Part shown: in pieces, positions 9,096-18,315 of the stretch
Layout: each line of letters starts with the position of its first letter
How positions within the stretch are numbered: the stretch's first letter is position 1
Assembly (NCBI RefSeq): GCF_016735595.1
Contig: NZ_JAERRB010000002.1
Coordinates: forward strand, 124,001 to 188,000
DNA: 64,000 nucleotides
Origin: Chryseolinea lacunae
GTDB taxonomy: Bacteria > Bacteroidota > Bacteroidia > Cytophagales > Cyclobacteriaceae
Direction of reading: 5' to 3'
Made by a program: the position numbers and the translations under genes
The notes under the pieces: generated by a model
What the model was told of the DNA's origin: nothing
What the model saw: only the letters and a program-made list of their open reading frames with translations
Database searches by the model: none

Positions 9096-10804
9096 GCTTC
9101 ATGAATATTGACGGCACCAAGGAAAATACCTTCGATGCCATTGTGATCGGGTCGGGCATCAGCGGCGGCTGGGCAGCAAAAGAATTCACCGAAAAAGGAT
9201 TGAAGACACTGGTGCTGGAACGCGGCCGCGATGTGAAACACAACATCGACTACCCCACCACCAGCATGCAGCCCTACGAGTTTGAACACCGCGGGCAACT
9301 TACCGAAGATGTGCGCAAGGCCAATCCCATTGCCAGCAAGTGTTATGCGTTTCACGAAGATGCCCAACACTTCTTTGTGAAAGACAATGAACATCCCTAC
9401 GTGCAAGACAAACCGTTCGACTGGATTCGCGGCTATCAGGTAGGCGGCAAGTCGCTGTTGTGGGCGCGCCAGACGCAACGCTGGAGCGACTACGATTTCA
9501 CAGGCCCCGCGCGCGATGGCTTTGCCGTGGACTGGCCCATCCGCTATGCCGACCTCGCCCCGTGGTATAGCTACGTAGAAAAATTTGCGGGCATCTCCGG
9601 CAATGCCGACGGCCTCAAAGAATTGCCCGATGGCGAATTTCTGCCGCCGATGGAAATGACCTGTGTTGAAAAACATTTCAAAGAAAAAGTAGCCGCACAA
9701 TACAACGACCGTCACATCATCATCGGTCGCGCGGCACACATCACCAAAGCCAACCCCATTCATACTGAGCAGGGCCGGGCCACATGCCAGCACCGCGACC
9801 TGTGTCAACGCGGATGTCCCTTTGGCGGATACTTCAGCAGCAACTCGTCTACCATACCGTGGGCATTGCGCACGGGCAACCTCACGCTGCGTCCCGACTC
9901 GGTGGTGCATTCCATCATCTACGACGAGAAGAAAGGCAAGGCCACCGGTGTGCGGGTGATCGATGCCAAGACAAAAGCCGCGACTGAATTTTTTGCTCCT
10001 GTCATCTTCGTGAATGCTGCGGCGCTGAACACCAACCTGCTGTTGCTAAACTCCACGTCGTCGCGTTTCCCCAACGGTCTGGGCAACGACAATGGCCTGA
10101 TGGGAAAATACGTGGCCTTCCACAACTATCGCGCGGGAGTGTCGGGTGAGTATGAAGGATTTGAGAATTTCACAAAATATGGCAATCGCCCCAACGGCTG
10201 CTACATACCACGCTTCAGAAATGTGGAGAAACAGGAAACCGATTTCCTTCGCGGCTATGCGGCAGGCTTCAGCGGCTTCCGGCGCATAGAGCAATCGTGG
10301 GATGGTGTGGGCAAAGACCTGAAGAGCAACTTGCTTCACCCGTCGCTGGGCAACTGGGGTGTGGGCTCGCACATGATGGGCGAAACCATTCCCAAAGAAA
10401 CCAACACGGTGTCGCTCAGCAAAGACCAGAAAGATGCGTGGGACATGCCGCTGCTGAAGATGAACATCGACTACGACGACAACGATGACAAGATGGTGAA
10501 AGACTACCTGGAACAACTCACCGACATGTTCACCAAAGCAGGCTTCACCAACATCCGCACCCGCGACTCGAAGCAGGCACCGGGACTCGACATCCACGAA
10601 ATGGGCGGCGTGCGCATGGGCCATGATCCGAAAACGTCGTTGCTGAACAAATGGAATCAACTACACGCCTGCAAAAACGTGTTCGTCACCGACGGCGCCT
10701 GCATGACGTCTACCAGCACGCAAAACCCTTCGCTCACCTACATGGCCCTGACGGCCCGCGCGGTTGACTTTGCCGTGAAGGAACTGAAGAAGAATAATCT
10801 TTAA
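9092..10804 (+). CDS. GMC-family FAD oxidoreductase (gluconate 2-dehydrogenase-like large subunit)
   Basis: Flavoprotein dehydrogenase that probably oxidises a sugar or sugar acid in the periplasm. The 570-aa protein has the FAD-binding Rossmann motif GSGISGGW near residue 15 with ERG at the end of the second strand. It also has a cysteine-bearing loop (CQRGCPFGGYFSSNSS) and the C-terminal GMC motifs (HEMGGVRMG, then VTDGACMTSTSTQNPSLT), which supply the catalytic His and Asn. There is no own signal peptide; export would depend on the Tat-type signal of subunit 3. No cytochrome c subunit gene follows, so the electron acceptor is unknown. A strong terminator follows at 10820-10890. The substrate cannot be told from sequence. 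Confidence 0.9.
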   Translation: MSFMNIDGTKENTFDAIVIGSGISGGWAAKEFTEKGLKTLVLERGRDVKHNIDYPTTSMQPYEFEHRGQLTEDVRKANPIASKCYAFHEDAQHFFVKDNEHPYVQDKPFDWIRGYQVGGKSLLWARQTQRWSDYDFTGPARDGFAVDWPIRYADLAPWYSYVEKFAGISGNADGLKELPDGEFLPPMEMTCVEKHFKEKVAAQYNDRHIIIGRAAHITKANPIHTEQGRATCQHRDLCQRGCPFGGYFSSNSSTIPWALRTGNLTLRPDSVVHSIIYDEKKGKATGVRVIDAKTKAATEFFAPVIFVNAAALNTNLLLLNSTSSRFPNGLGNDNGLMGKYVAFHNYRAGVSGEYEGFENFTKYGNRPNGCYIPRFRNVEKQETDFLRGYAAGFSGFRRIEQSWDGVGKDLKSNLLHPSLGNWGVGSHMMGETIPKETNTVSLSKDQKDAWDMPLLKMNIDYDDNDDKMVKDYLEQLTDMFTKAGFTNIRTRDSKQAPGLDIHEMGGVRMGHDPKTSLLNKWNQLHACKNVFVTDGACMTSTSTQNPSLTYMALTARAVDFAVKELKKNNL

Positions 10805-10819
10805 GCAAAAAAAATAAAC

Positions 10820-10890
10820 CGCAGCGGTGCGCGAGAAGCAAAGGGAACACACACGGCCTTTGCATTTCCCTGCACCGCTGCGTTTTTTTT
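10820..10890. terminator. Rho-independent terminator after the GMC operon
   Basis: CGCAGCGGTGC (10820-10830) pairs perfectly with GCACCGCTGCG (10872-10882), followed by eight T (10883-10890). A-rich sequence upstream of the left arm means it may also terminate the convergent regulator gene that ends at 10913. The loop is long (about 41 nt). Confidence 0.75.
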
Positions 10891-10912
10891 AGCGTGCGCT
10901 TTTTCGTGACCT

Positions 10913-11566
10913 TCAGTGACTCATGAAGTAGCCCATGTGGCCGGTCACCAACTGGTCGGTGATGGCTTTCTTCACCGCCTCCGCTTTTGAATTCACATTC
11001 AGTTTCTTGTAGATGTTCTTCAGGTGCGACTTCACCGTTTCGCCGGAAATGTAAAGTTCCGTTGCAATGGTGGAATACGTTTTTCCCTGAATAAGCAACT
11101 TCAGCACCATCGACTCGCGGGTAGACAAAGGCGATATTTCGCTGATGTGCATGGAGCGCACCAGCTGTCGTGCCACAATGGGGTCCAGAGGCGAACCGCC
11201 GGAGGTGAGGGTGTTGAGTGCCTCCAACAGATGCTCGATGCAGTTGCGTTTCAGCAAATAGCCCGAGGCGCCGTGGCTCAGCGTGGAGAAGACAATTTCT
11301 TCGTCTTCATAGTTGGTGGTGATGAGGATTTCGAGCCCGGGAATTTTTTCGCGGATCTTCATAATAAAGTCCGTGCCCTTCATTTCAGCAAAGTCGATGT
11401 CCATAATAACGATCTCGGTAAAATCGTCCTTGATTTTTCGAAGGGCTTCGCGGCAATCGTTATACGAACTCACCAGCTGATATTTGCCGGAGACTCTGAT
11501 CAGGGAAGAAACCACCGTACAAAAATTCTCGTCTTGGTCAATCAGTGTAATTCTCTTTCGTAACAT
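10913..11566 (-). CDS. NarL/LuxR-type response regulator
   Basis: Two-component transcription regulator of 217 aa. The receiver domain (residues 1-120) has the acidic pair at D10/D12, the phosphoacceptor D56 in VIMDIDF and the conserved Lys106 in YLLKRN. The C-terminal LuxR-type helix-turn-helix (about 145-205) reads LSTRESMVLKLLIQG, then GETVKSHLKNIYKKLNV, the classical recognition helix. No histidine kinase gene is adjacent, so it is an orphan regulator here. It is divergent from the SusC/SusD operon, so control of that operon is possible. Confidence 0.9.
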   Translation of the reverse strand: MLRKRITLIDQDENFCTVVSSLIRVSGKYQLVSSYNDCREALRKIKDDFTEIVIMDIDFAEMKGTDFIMKIREKIPGLEILITTNYEDEEIVFSTLSHGASGYLLKRNCIEHLLEALNTLTSGGSPLDPIVARQLVRSMHISEISPLSTRESMVLKLLIQGKTYSTIATELYISGETVKSHLKNIYKKLNVNSKAEAVKKAITDQLVTGHMGYFMSH

Positions 11567-11776
11567 GGGTCAGTTTGTTTTCATCTCTGCTACGAAGAAC
11601 GAATTCCCCCGAGCCGGAAGCTAATCGCCAGGACCGAAATGCAGTGAATGGTCATGTTCATGATGTCAGCCGAACGCCGTCTGCCCTTTGCCGCGCTCAA
11701 TGGCACAGATAGCAAAGTTTTTTTTGATTTTTTGAAGACAGACCGGATGTTGCAACGGTATGCAAAGCGCGCGGCG

Positions 11777-11798
11777 GAAAAAACACGCCTGTTTTTTC
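11777..11798. repeat. Inverted repeat in the leader region between the regulator and susC
   Basis: GAAAAAACA (11777-11785) and TGTTTTTTC (11790-11798) form a perfect 9-bp stem with a CGCC loop, about 140 bp before the susC start. It could be an operator or an RNA hairpin; no function can be assigned. The rest of the 11567-11939 gap contains T-rich sequence near 11710 and the candidate susC promoter, but no ORF that looks coding. Confidence 0.35.
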
Positions 11799-11887
11799 AC
11801 GGCAAAGGTTAAGCGACTACCGCGTTGTGTGCCGGATGAGGCTGGGCCTAACGTGCAGGCTCCCCCATCGAGGTGATTTTTGGGTGA

Positions 11888-11918
11888 TTTCTTCCCGTGT
11901 CAGACGGGGTGAACTTTG
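11888..11918 (+). promoter_or_regulatory. Candidate Bacteroidota-type promoter for susC
   Basis: TTTC (11888-11891), a 19-bp spacer and GAACTTTG (11911-11918) resemble the TTTG-N19-TAnnTTTG consensus with one mismatch in each box. The start codon is at 11940, giving a short leader. A perfect match with the same 19-bp spacing occurs elsewhere in this window (48397-48427). Confidence 0.4.
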
Positions 11919-11939
11919 ATAAATCTAAAAAATCAGCCT

Positions 11940-14900
11940 ATGAAAAAAGTTTTACTCACCCTGTATGTCCTGGCCGCCGCCGTCTGCACGGCCTGGTCGC
12001 AGCAACACACGGTCACCGGTCATGTCACGTCTGCCGACGACGGATCGGCGTTGCCCGGTGTTAACGTTATTTTGAAAGGAACATCGGCCGGAAGCTCCAC
12101 TGATGTTGACGGCGCCTATTCTGTTGTAGTGCCCGACGAAGGCGGTGTGCTCTCCTTCACCTTCATCGGCCTGCAAACGCAGGAGGTGGAAGTGGGTAGC
12201 CGAACCGTTGTGGATGTGCGCATGTCGCCTGATGTTACCCAGCTCACCGAAGTGGTGGTGACGGCCCTGGGCCTGGAAGTGAGCAAAGATCGCCTCGGCT
12301 CTGCCACGTCGAAAGTGACGGGCAGCGCCGTGAAAAATTCGGGCGAAGCCACGCTCATCAACGGCCTGTCGGGCAAAGCGGCTGGCGTGTATGTGAACCG
12401 TTCTACGGGCGACCCTGGTGCGGGCTCCTACATTCAGATCCGCGGGCAGAGTTCCATCACCAGCAGTGTGCAGCCGCTCATTGTGGTAGACGGTGTGCCG
12501 GTCTATAACACCACCATGTCGATGGCACCGGGAAACAACGACACGGGAGGTGTGGTGCAGCAATCGCGTCTCAACGACATCAACCCCAACGATGTGGAAT
12601 CGGTGGAAGTGTTGAAAGGCGCCAGTGCCAGTGCGCTGTGGGGTTCGCGTGCGGCCAACGGCGTGATCATGATCACCACCAAACGGGGCTCGAGCGAGAA
12701 AGGAAAAATCAACGTGGGCTATAGCGGCTCCTATTCAACCGACGAGATTCTGCGCAAGCACCCGATGCAACGGACGTGGGGACAAGGCATCTCGGGCTAT
12801 TATTACACGAACGTGACCGACCCCGACGAAGGCTCCGGAAACCCCTATTCGTTTGGCGACAAGATATCGACCCGCAAGGGCGGAGCCGACGATGTGCTCA
12901 CCGAAAGTTCGCTGGGCTACATCGGCTATTTTCAAACGCCCGACGGCACAAAATTCTATCCGGTTGCCGAAAGCGGATTTGACGAAACCAACGTGCACGG
13001 TGGAAAAAATTCGAAAGACACCTACGATCAGTACGACGCCATTTTTGGCAAAGGCCATTTCTGGGATCACAACATCTCGCTGAGCGGTGGCGACAAGAGC
13101 GGTAACTTCTACATCAGCATCGGCGACATGAATCAGAAGGGCATCGTGAAAGCCAACAGCGACTATCATCGGACATCGTTCAAGTTCAGCGCCGAAAAAA
13201 TGTTTCGCGACATCATCAAGCTGAGTTCGAATTTTAACTACTCGCACATCACTTCCAACCGCATCCAGCAAGGTTCCAATCTGAATGGCCTGCTACTGGG
13301 CGGCGTGCGTTCGGCACCCGACTTTAACAATGCCTACTATCAGGGCACATACTACGATGCTACGGGCCTCGCGTTTGCCAGTCGCCAGCGCAGCTATCGC
13401 AACCAGATTGGCCGTCGCAGCGACCCGAGCTACGACAACCCCGTGTGGGTCATGAACAACAACCGCGACAAGTCGGCCGTGGACCGTTTCCTGGCCAGTG
13501 TGCAAATGGACGTGATGCCCACCGACTGGCTCACCCTCACGGCTCGCGTTGGCGTGGATCACTACTCCGACCGCATGCAGGCATTCTTCCCGGTGAACTC
13601 TGCTAGCACCAATAGCGCCGGCTCCATCCAACTGCAAACACCACGCGAAACACAATTCAACGGCGACCTGTTTGCCCGCGGCGAATGGAAACTATCCGAC
13701 GCCTTCAACTTCGGCGCGCTGGTGGGCATGAACCTGAACCAGCGTTCGGCCGACAACGTGGGGGCGCTCACGCAGTCGTTCATCATCACCAGCGATGTGC
13801 CCGTGAACGTCAACAACGCCACCAGTTCAAACCGCGTGCCGTTCAACACATTCACGCAGGTTCGTACGGGTGCCCTATACGCCACGGCAAACCTGGGATG
13901 GCGCGATCAACTGTTCATTAACGTGACGGGCCGTTCGGAAAGCGCGTCCACCTATGGCCGCGGGCAAAGTCCAACCTACTTCTACCCGTCGAGCGATGTC
14001 GCGTGGCAGTTCACCAAAACGCTGGGCATTCAAAGCAACTTCCTCAGCTTTGGCAAACTGCGTGTGGGCTATGGCAAAGTGGCCACACAACCGCTGCCGT
14101 ATAACACCGCCACCTATTTCAACCCCACCATCTACCTCGAAAGCTTCAGCACCACGGTAGACGCCTCGGCCTATGGCGGTGGCTACGAACAAAGCTTCAC
14201 ACTGGGAAACTCGCTGTTGAAACCGGAAGTGAAAACTGAAGTGGAGTTTGGCGGAGACTTTCGTTTTCTGCGCGATCGCGTAACGTTGGGTGCCACGTAC
14301 TTTACAAACACCGTGAAAGATGTGCTGCTGCCCGTGGCCCTGGCACCGTCGACCGGCTTCACCAACAAGACCGACAATGTGGCCACGCTGGAGAACAAAG
14401 GCATCGAGCTTGAGTTGAGTGGTGACGTGGTGCAGGTGGGTGGCTTCCGCTGGAATGTGTATGCCAACTGGTCGCGCATCCGGAACAACGTGAAAAGTCT
14501 TTCGGGCACGTCATCACTGTTGTTGCAGGGATTTACCGGCACATCGTCGCGTGCCGTGGAAGGGCAGCCTGTGGGTGTGCTCTGGGGCGTGGACTTTCAA
14601 CGCAACGCCGCCGGGGAATTGGTGCTCGACGAACATGGATTTCCGCAGGCCAACAATACCGAAAACGTGATTGGCAATCCCAATCCCGATTGGCGTGGTG
14701 GTCTGGGCAGCATGTTCAGCTTTAAAGGCTTCACGTTGAACGTACTCTTCGAACATTCGCATGGCGGACAAATCTGGGGAGGCACACGCGGCGCCATGGT
14801 GAATTTTGGCACACACGCCGACACCGATCATGAGGTGACGCTCACGGCCGCGCAGGCTTCCACGCTCTTCACCTACAGCGGCACCACCGTGGCGGGCTAT

Positions 14901-15314
14901 GGACGCGCGTCTGATTTTGGTGTGGCCTATGCACCCAATGCCGACGGCAGCTACACCATTCGTGGCGAAGTGAAAGACTTTGGCGGCGGGCCGGTGGTGT
15001 TGGATGAAGCGTGGTATACGGGACTCGGCAGCGGATTTGGCCCCGTGGGATCACAGTTTATTGAAAGCGCGCAATGGACGCGCCTGCGTGAAATCACATT
15101 AGGCTATTCGTTGAACTCCGACAATTTTCGCAAGGCCACAAAACTCAGCTCGGTGGAATTCTCCGTGACAGGCCGAAACCTTTTCTTATGGACGCCCTTC
15201 CAGGGCAACGATCCCGAAACAAACCTGACGGGCCCCACCAACGGCCGCGGGCTGGACTACTTTAACAACCCGGCCACGAAGTCGTATGTGTTCTCTGTAA
15301 AAATTAATTATTGA
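11940..15314 (+). CDS. SusC/RagA-family TonB-linked outer-membrane transporter
   Basis: Outer-membrane beta-barrel that imports a nutrient (usually an oligosaccharide or peptide) with its SusD partner. The ATG at 11940 gives 1124 aa beginning with a signal peptide (MKKVLLTLYVLAAAVCTAWS); an upstream TTG at 11916 is in frame but less likely. Domains: a carboxypeptidase-D-like regulatory domain (about 25-100, VTGHVTSADDGSALPGVNV), then a TonB plug (about 110-240). The plug holds the SusC signatures IQIRGQSSI, PLIVVDGVPV and VESVEVLKGASASALWGSRA. The remainder is a roughly 22-strand barrel ending in ...VFSVKINY, with a terminal aromatic residue. The SusD gene follows 15 bp later. No glycoside hydrolase or peptidase is linked, so the substrate is unknown. 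Confidence 0.95.
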   Translation: MKKVLLTLYVLAAAVCTAWSQQHTVTGHVTSADDGSALPGVNVILKGTSAGSSTDVDGAYSVVVPDEGGVLSFTFIGLQTQEVEVGSRTVVDVRMSPDVTQLTEVVVTALGLEVSKDRLGSATSKVTGSAVKNSGEATLINGLSGKAAGVYVNRSTGDPGAGSYIQIRGQSSITSSVQPLIVVDGVPVYNTTMSMAPGNNDTGGVVQQSRLNDINPNDVESVEVLKGASASALWGSRAANGVIMITTKRGSSEKGKINVGYSGSYSTDEILRKHPMQRTWGQGISGYYYTNVTDPDEGSGNPYSFGDKISTRKGGADDVLTESSLGYIGYFQTPDGTKFYPVAESGFDETNVHGGKNSKDTYDQYDAIFGKGHFWDHNISLSGGDKSGNFYISIGDMNQKGIVKANSDYHRTSFKFSAEKMFRDIIKLSSNFNYSHITSNRIQQGSNLNGLLLGGVRSAPDFNNAYYQGTYYDATGLAFASRQRSYRNQIGRRSDPSYDNPVWVMNNNRDKSAVDRFLASVQMDVMPTDWLTLTARVGVDHYSDRMQAFFPVNSASTNSAGSIQLQTPRETQFNGDLFARGEWKLSDAFNFGALVGMNLNQRSADNVGALTQSFIITSDVPVNVNNATSSNRVPFNTFTQVRTGALYATANLGWRDQLFINVTGRSESASTYGRGQSPTYFYPSSDVAWQFTKTLGIQSNFLSFGKLRVGYGKVATQPLPYNTATYFNPTIYLESFSTTVDASAYGGGYEQSFTLGNSLLKPEVKTEVEFGGDFRFLRDRVTLGATYFTNTVKDVLLPVALAPSTGFTNKTDNVATLENKGIELELSGDVVQVGGFRWNVYANWSRIRNNVKSLSGTSSLLLQGFTGTSSRAVEGQPVGVLWGVDFQRNAAGELVLDEHGFPQANNTENVIGNPNPDWRGGLGSMFSFKGFTLNVLFEHSHGGQIWGGTRGAMVNFGTHADTDHEVTLTAAQASTLFTYSGTTVAGYGRASDFGVAYAPNADGSYTIRGEVKDFGGGPVVLDEAWYTGLGSGFGPVGSQFIESAQWTRLREITLGYSLNSDNFRKATKLSSVEFSVTGRNLFLWTPFQGNDPETNLTGPTNGRGLDYFNNPATKSYVFSVKINY

Positions 15315-15329
15315 TTCAGACTAACGACC

Positions 15330-16751
15330 ATGCATATGAAGACCTTAAAAATATTTCTGATCCTGCTGTGCGCGCTGGCGTTGAATGCGTGTGAAACCTT
15401 TGTGGAAGGTGTGGACGAAAAAGATCCCACGCGCCCGGTAGATGCCGACTTGTCGCTGGTGATGACGGGTATGGAGGTGGAATACCTCAGCACCCTCGAA
15501 GGCGAAATGGCCCGCACCGCCGGCTTGTGGACCGGCTACTTCACAGGTTCCGATCGCCAATACATAAACCTTTACAACTACCTCACCACGGCCGGCGACT
15601 ACGACAGCCCGTGGGGAAATGTGTATACGTTCACCTTCAAACAAGCGCGCATCGTGCAGGAGAAAGCCACGGCCATCAACAACAAACTCTCCCTGGGCGT
15701 AGGGCAAATTGTGGAGGCCCATGTGATTGGCACCGCGGCCGGCGTGTGGGGAGATGTGCCCTATGTGGAAGCGATAAAACATGAGTCGTTTCCAAATCCG
15801 AAGTATGATGCACAGGCGGAGGTATTCACCAAACTCATCGCGTTGCTCGACGATGCCATTGGCAATCTTTCTTCGGGCGTCGGCGACCTGAACGGCGAGT
15901 TTCTTAGTGGGGGCGGCGCGCCGGGCGTGGTGCTCAGTGGTGTTCCTGCGAAGTGGATTAAGGTGGCGAACTCCCTGAAGGCACGATATTATCTCTATCA
16001 GAAAAACTATGCGAAAGCGTTGGAGTCGGCCAATGCCGGCGTGAACGATCTGGCGTCGAACCTGATGGCGCCACACGGCACCACCAACGACCAGGACCGT
16101 AACATCTACTTCGATTTTCACGAACGCCAGCGGTCGGGTTACCTCACAGCCAAGAACGCCTTTCTCGCGCTGATGCTCGACCCCGCGGTGGCCACCAGCC
16201 GCAACAACACCAAGACCAACGAGACCACGCGCTTCAAACTGTTCTACAGCAAATCGGCCGACGGTGATTACGACATCAACGTGTCGGACGAGGTACCTTC
16301 CTATTTTGGAACGGCCGCCAGCTTTCCGCTCATGAGCGCGTTCGAAAACAAACTCATTGCGGCCGAGTGCGCGGCACGACTCAACGGTGTGGCGGCAGGC
16401 CTTGCCGTGCTGAATGAACATCGCGCGTTGTTGCGCGCCGAATATCCCACCGGCACTTACACTGATTTTGTAGCCGGCGATTTTACGTCGGGTGGTTTGG
16501 AAAACGCTGATGGCAAAGGGGACCTGGATGCGTTGCTTCGCGAAATACTGGAAGAAAAGTATGTGTCACTCTATGGACAGATTGAAGTGTTTAACGAAAT
16601 ACGCAGAACCAACAATGCGGTGGGTGTGCCGCCAAATTCCGGCGACCGAATTCCGCAAAGGTTCCTCTATTCACAAAACGAAATCAACGCCAACACCAGC
16701 ACACCAAACCCGATACCCGATTTGTATACAAAGACCTCCATCTTTCAATAA
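15330..16751 (+). CDS. SusD/RagB-family nutrient-binding outer-membrane lipoprotein
   Basis: Surface lipoprotein lid for the SusC transporter upstream. The 473-aa protein has a lipoprotein signal (ALNACETF, Cys near residue 21) and the helical, TPR-like SusD architecture. Visible family segments are DSPWGNVYTFTFKQARIVQE, then GVWGDVPYVEAI, AKWIKVANSLKARYYLY and, at the C-terminus, EEKYVSLYGQIEVFNEIRRT. By length and motifs it resembles the SusD-like/SusD_RagB group that pairs with peptide- or small-glycan-type SusC proteins, but the ligand is not predictable. An alternative ATG lies two codons downstream (15336). A clear terminator follows at 16783-16837. Confidence 0.93.
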   Translation: MHMKTLKIFLILLCALALNACETFVEGVDEKDPTRPVDADLSLVMTGMEVEYLSTLEGEMARTAGLWTGYFTGSDRQYINLYNYLTTAGDYDSPWGNVYTFTFKQARIVQEKATAINNKLSLGVGQIVEAHVIGTAAGVWGDVPYVEAIKHESFPNPKYDAQAEVFTKLIALLDDAIGNLSSGVGDLNGEFLSGGGAPGVVLSGVPAKWIKVANSLKARYYLYQKNYAKALESANAGVNDLASNLMAPHGTTNDQDRNIYFDFHERQRSGYLTAKNAFLALMLDPAVATSRNNTKTNETTRFKLFYSKSADGDYDINVSDEVPSYFGTAASFPLMSAFENKLIAAECAARLNGVAAGLAVLNEHRALLRAEYPTGTYTDFVAGDFTSGGLENADGKGDLDALLREILEEKYVSLYGQIEVFNEIRRTNNAVGVPPNSGDRIPQRFLYSQNEINANTSTPNPIPDLYTKTSIFQ

Positions 16752-16782
16752 GGATGTCGCGCAAACGAAACGCCTGATTAAC

Positions 16783-16837
16783 ATGAACCCCGCAGGTTTG
16801 GGATGAACCTGCCGGGGTTCATGATTTTGTTTTTTTT
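16783..16837 (+). terminator. Rho-independent terminator after susD
   Basis: ATGAACCCCGCAGGTT (16783-16798) pairs with AACCTGCCGGGGTTCAT (16806-16822), with one bulged base and a 7-nt loop, followed by a T-rich run (TTTTGTTTTTTTT, 16825-16837). It separates the SusC/SusD operon from the DUF1223 gene. Confidence 0.8.
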
Positions 16838-16859
16838 GAAATGACTAACCGATCAAACT

Positions 16860-17591
16860 ATGCACTACGCGTTGTCGATTTTATTCCTGGCCCTCTCCGA
16901 AGGGTATGTTCCAACAAAACCCGCCCCACCCGTGGCCGTGGTCGAGCTTTTCACGGCCGAGGGCTGTTCCAGTTGCCCGCTGGCCGACGAGATGCTGAAG
17001 GAGTTGACAGATATTATGCAGAAAGAAGGAAAACACGTGCTGGCCCTGGCCTATCACGTCACCTACTGGAATCACCTTGGATGGGTAGATCCCTATAGTC
17101 AGGAAGCGTTTACGGAACGGCAAAAAAAATACAGCAAGCTCCTGAACGTGCAAGGGCTGTACACACCTGAAGCCGTGGTGAATGGCAAACACGAATTTGT
17201 AGGTTCCAATCCAGTTTCGTTTCGCATGGCCGTGGACTCGGCGTTGCGAACACCGGCCACCTATGCCCTTGAAGCCCATGCCGCGCTGCAAAAAGATTCG
17301 GTGAAGCTGACCTACACGCTGAGCAAAGAGCCGAAGCGCGTGGTGTTGAATGTGGCCATCGTCGAAAAATATGTGGAGCATCGTGTGTTGCGCGGCGAGA
17401 ACAAGGACCGCACCTTGAAACACTATCACGTGGTGCGTGCCATGGAGAAAATTCTCAAACCCATGCAAAACGGCACGTACACACTGGCCTGGCCCGCCGA
17501 CTTGCCAAAGGAAAATGGAGAAATGATTGTCTATGTGCAGCAGACGTCAGGCTGGAGTATTGTAGGCGGCGTTGGCGTGGAGGTTGAATGA
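16860..17591 (+). CDS. DUF1223 thioredoxin-like secreted protein
   Basis: A 243-aa protein of the DUF1223 family, which has a thioredoxin-like fold. The diagnostic motif LFTAEGCSSCPLAD (CxxC, residues about 30-43) follows a short hydrophobic N-terminus that may act as a weak signal peptide. The conserved segments YHVTYWNHLGWVDPYS and YTPEAVVNG are also family-typical. The biological role of the family is not established; the CxxC suggests thiol redox activity. It starts just after the susD terminator, so it is probably an independent unit. It is convergent with the LytTR gene, with a bidirectional terminator between them. Confidence 0.85.
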   Translation: MHYALSILFLALSEGYVPTKPAPPVAVVELFTAEGCSSCPLADEMLKELTDIMQKEGKHVLALAYHVTYWNHLGWVDPYSQEAFTERQKKYSKLLNVQGLYTPEAVVNGKHEFVGSNPVSFRMAVDSALRTPATYALEAHAALQKDSVKLTYTLSKEPKRVVLNVAIVEKYVEHRVLRGENKDRTLKHYHVVRAMEKILKPMQNGTYTLAWPADLPKENGEMIVYVQQTSGWSIVGGVGVEVE

Positions 17592-17630
17592 GGTGTGTTG
17601 AGGGGAGTGATTAACGATCGGGCAAACCTA

Positions 17631-17665
17631 AAAATCGCACGATGGTATGAGCATCGTGCGATTTT
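17631..17665. terminator. Bidirectional terminator between convergent genes
   Basis: AAAATCGCACGATG (17631-17644) and CATCGTGCGATTTT (17652-17665) form a perfect 14-bp stem with a 7-nt loop. A/T ends on both sides suit termination of both the DUF1223 gene (+) and the LytTR gene (-). Confidence 0.75.
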
Positions 17666-17694
17666 GAAAATTCAGCAGGGGAGGGAGTGAATGC

Positions 17695-18081
17695 TCAGGC
17701 CACGGCCGAAAGTGGTTCGGTATAGTGCGTCAGAATTTTGGTGCGCAGGGAGCGGTTGCGGTATCGGCTCACTTTAAAATCCTTGCCAATGGTGGTGCGC
17801 ACCATCAGCGTGTTCTTCGCTTTTTCGATGCACTTAAAAATGTTGATGTTGAGAATGATGGAACGATGCACGCGGATGAACGTGCGGGGACAAAGTTTTT
17901 TCTCCAGATCTTTGAGGGCCTCGCGCACCACAAAGGTTTTGTCGCCGGTGTGAATGAGGATATAATAGTTGCAGGCTTCCACATAGCTGATCGTGTCGAT
18001 GTCGATGAAGTAGATCTTGCGGCCCGCTTGCACCACCATTTTGCCGGAGGCGGCGGGAAGTTCTTGTAACATATCGCGCAT
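17695..18081 (-). CDS. Stand-alone LytTR DNA-binding protein
   Basis: A 128-aa protein consisting of a LytTR DNA-binding domain with a short N-terminus and no receiver domain. Domain features are clear: VVQAGRKIYFIDIDTISYVEACNYY, then FVVREALKDLEKKL, FIRVHRSIILNI and the C-terminal SRYRNRSL. The ATG at 18081 is preferred. The frame stays open to 18246, but the upstream residues look non-coding (proline-rich and unlike the family). It is transcribed divergently from a LytS-type kinase, whose own LytTR regulator is a separate gene, so the three may form one regulatory circuit. Confidence 0.85.
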   Translation of the reverse strand: MRDMLQELPAASGKMVVQAGRKIYFIDIDTISYVEACNYYILIHTGDKTFVVREALKDLEKKLCPRTFIRVHRSIILNINIFKCIEKAKNTLMVRTTIGKDFKVSRYRNRSLRTKILTHYTEPLSAVA

Positions 18082-18315
18082 AGCAGAGTAGTTTAGGGGT
18101 GAAACTGATACCCTGAAGTACGCAAGTTTTATAACGCAAACGGGGGACGGGCTACAGACAGAGACGCCCGGGGCATCAATAGGGGGTTTTGGCGGATGAC
18201 CCCGATTGGGCCATGGCAAGTTCCAATTGGTGCGGCGCAGCGCCATATCCGGTGGCGCGCCGGAAGGATGATGTTTTTTCTTTCGTATTTTGAAACTTCT
18301 TTCGTCGATTCATTC

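Noticed and set aside
11916-11940. Upstream TTG start for susC
   Set aside because: It would put MINLKNQP before a normal signal peptide and overlap the putative -7 box; ATG 11940 is better.
18082-18246. N-terminal extension of the lone LytTR protein
   Set aside because: The extra 55 residues are Pro/Arg-rich, do not resemble a receiver domain and cover the divergent promoter region.
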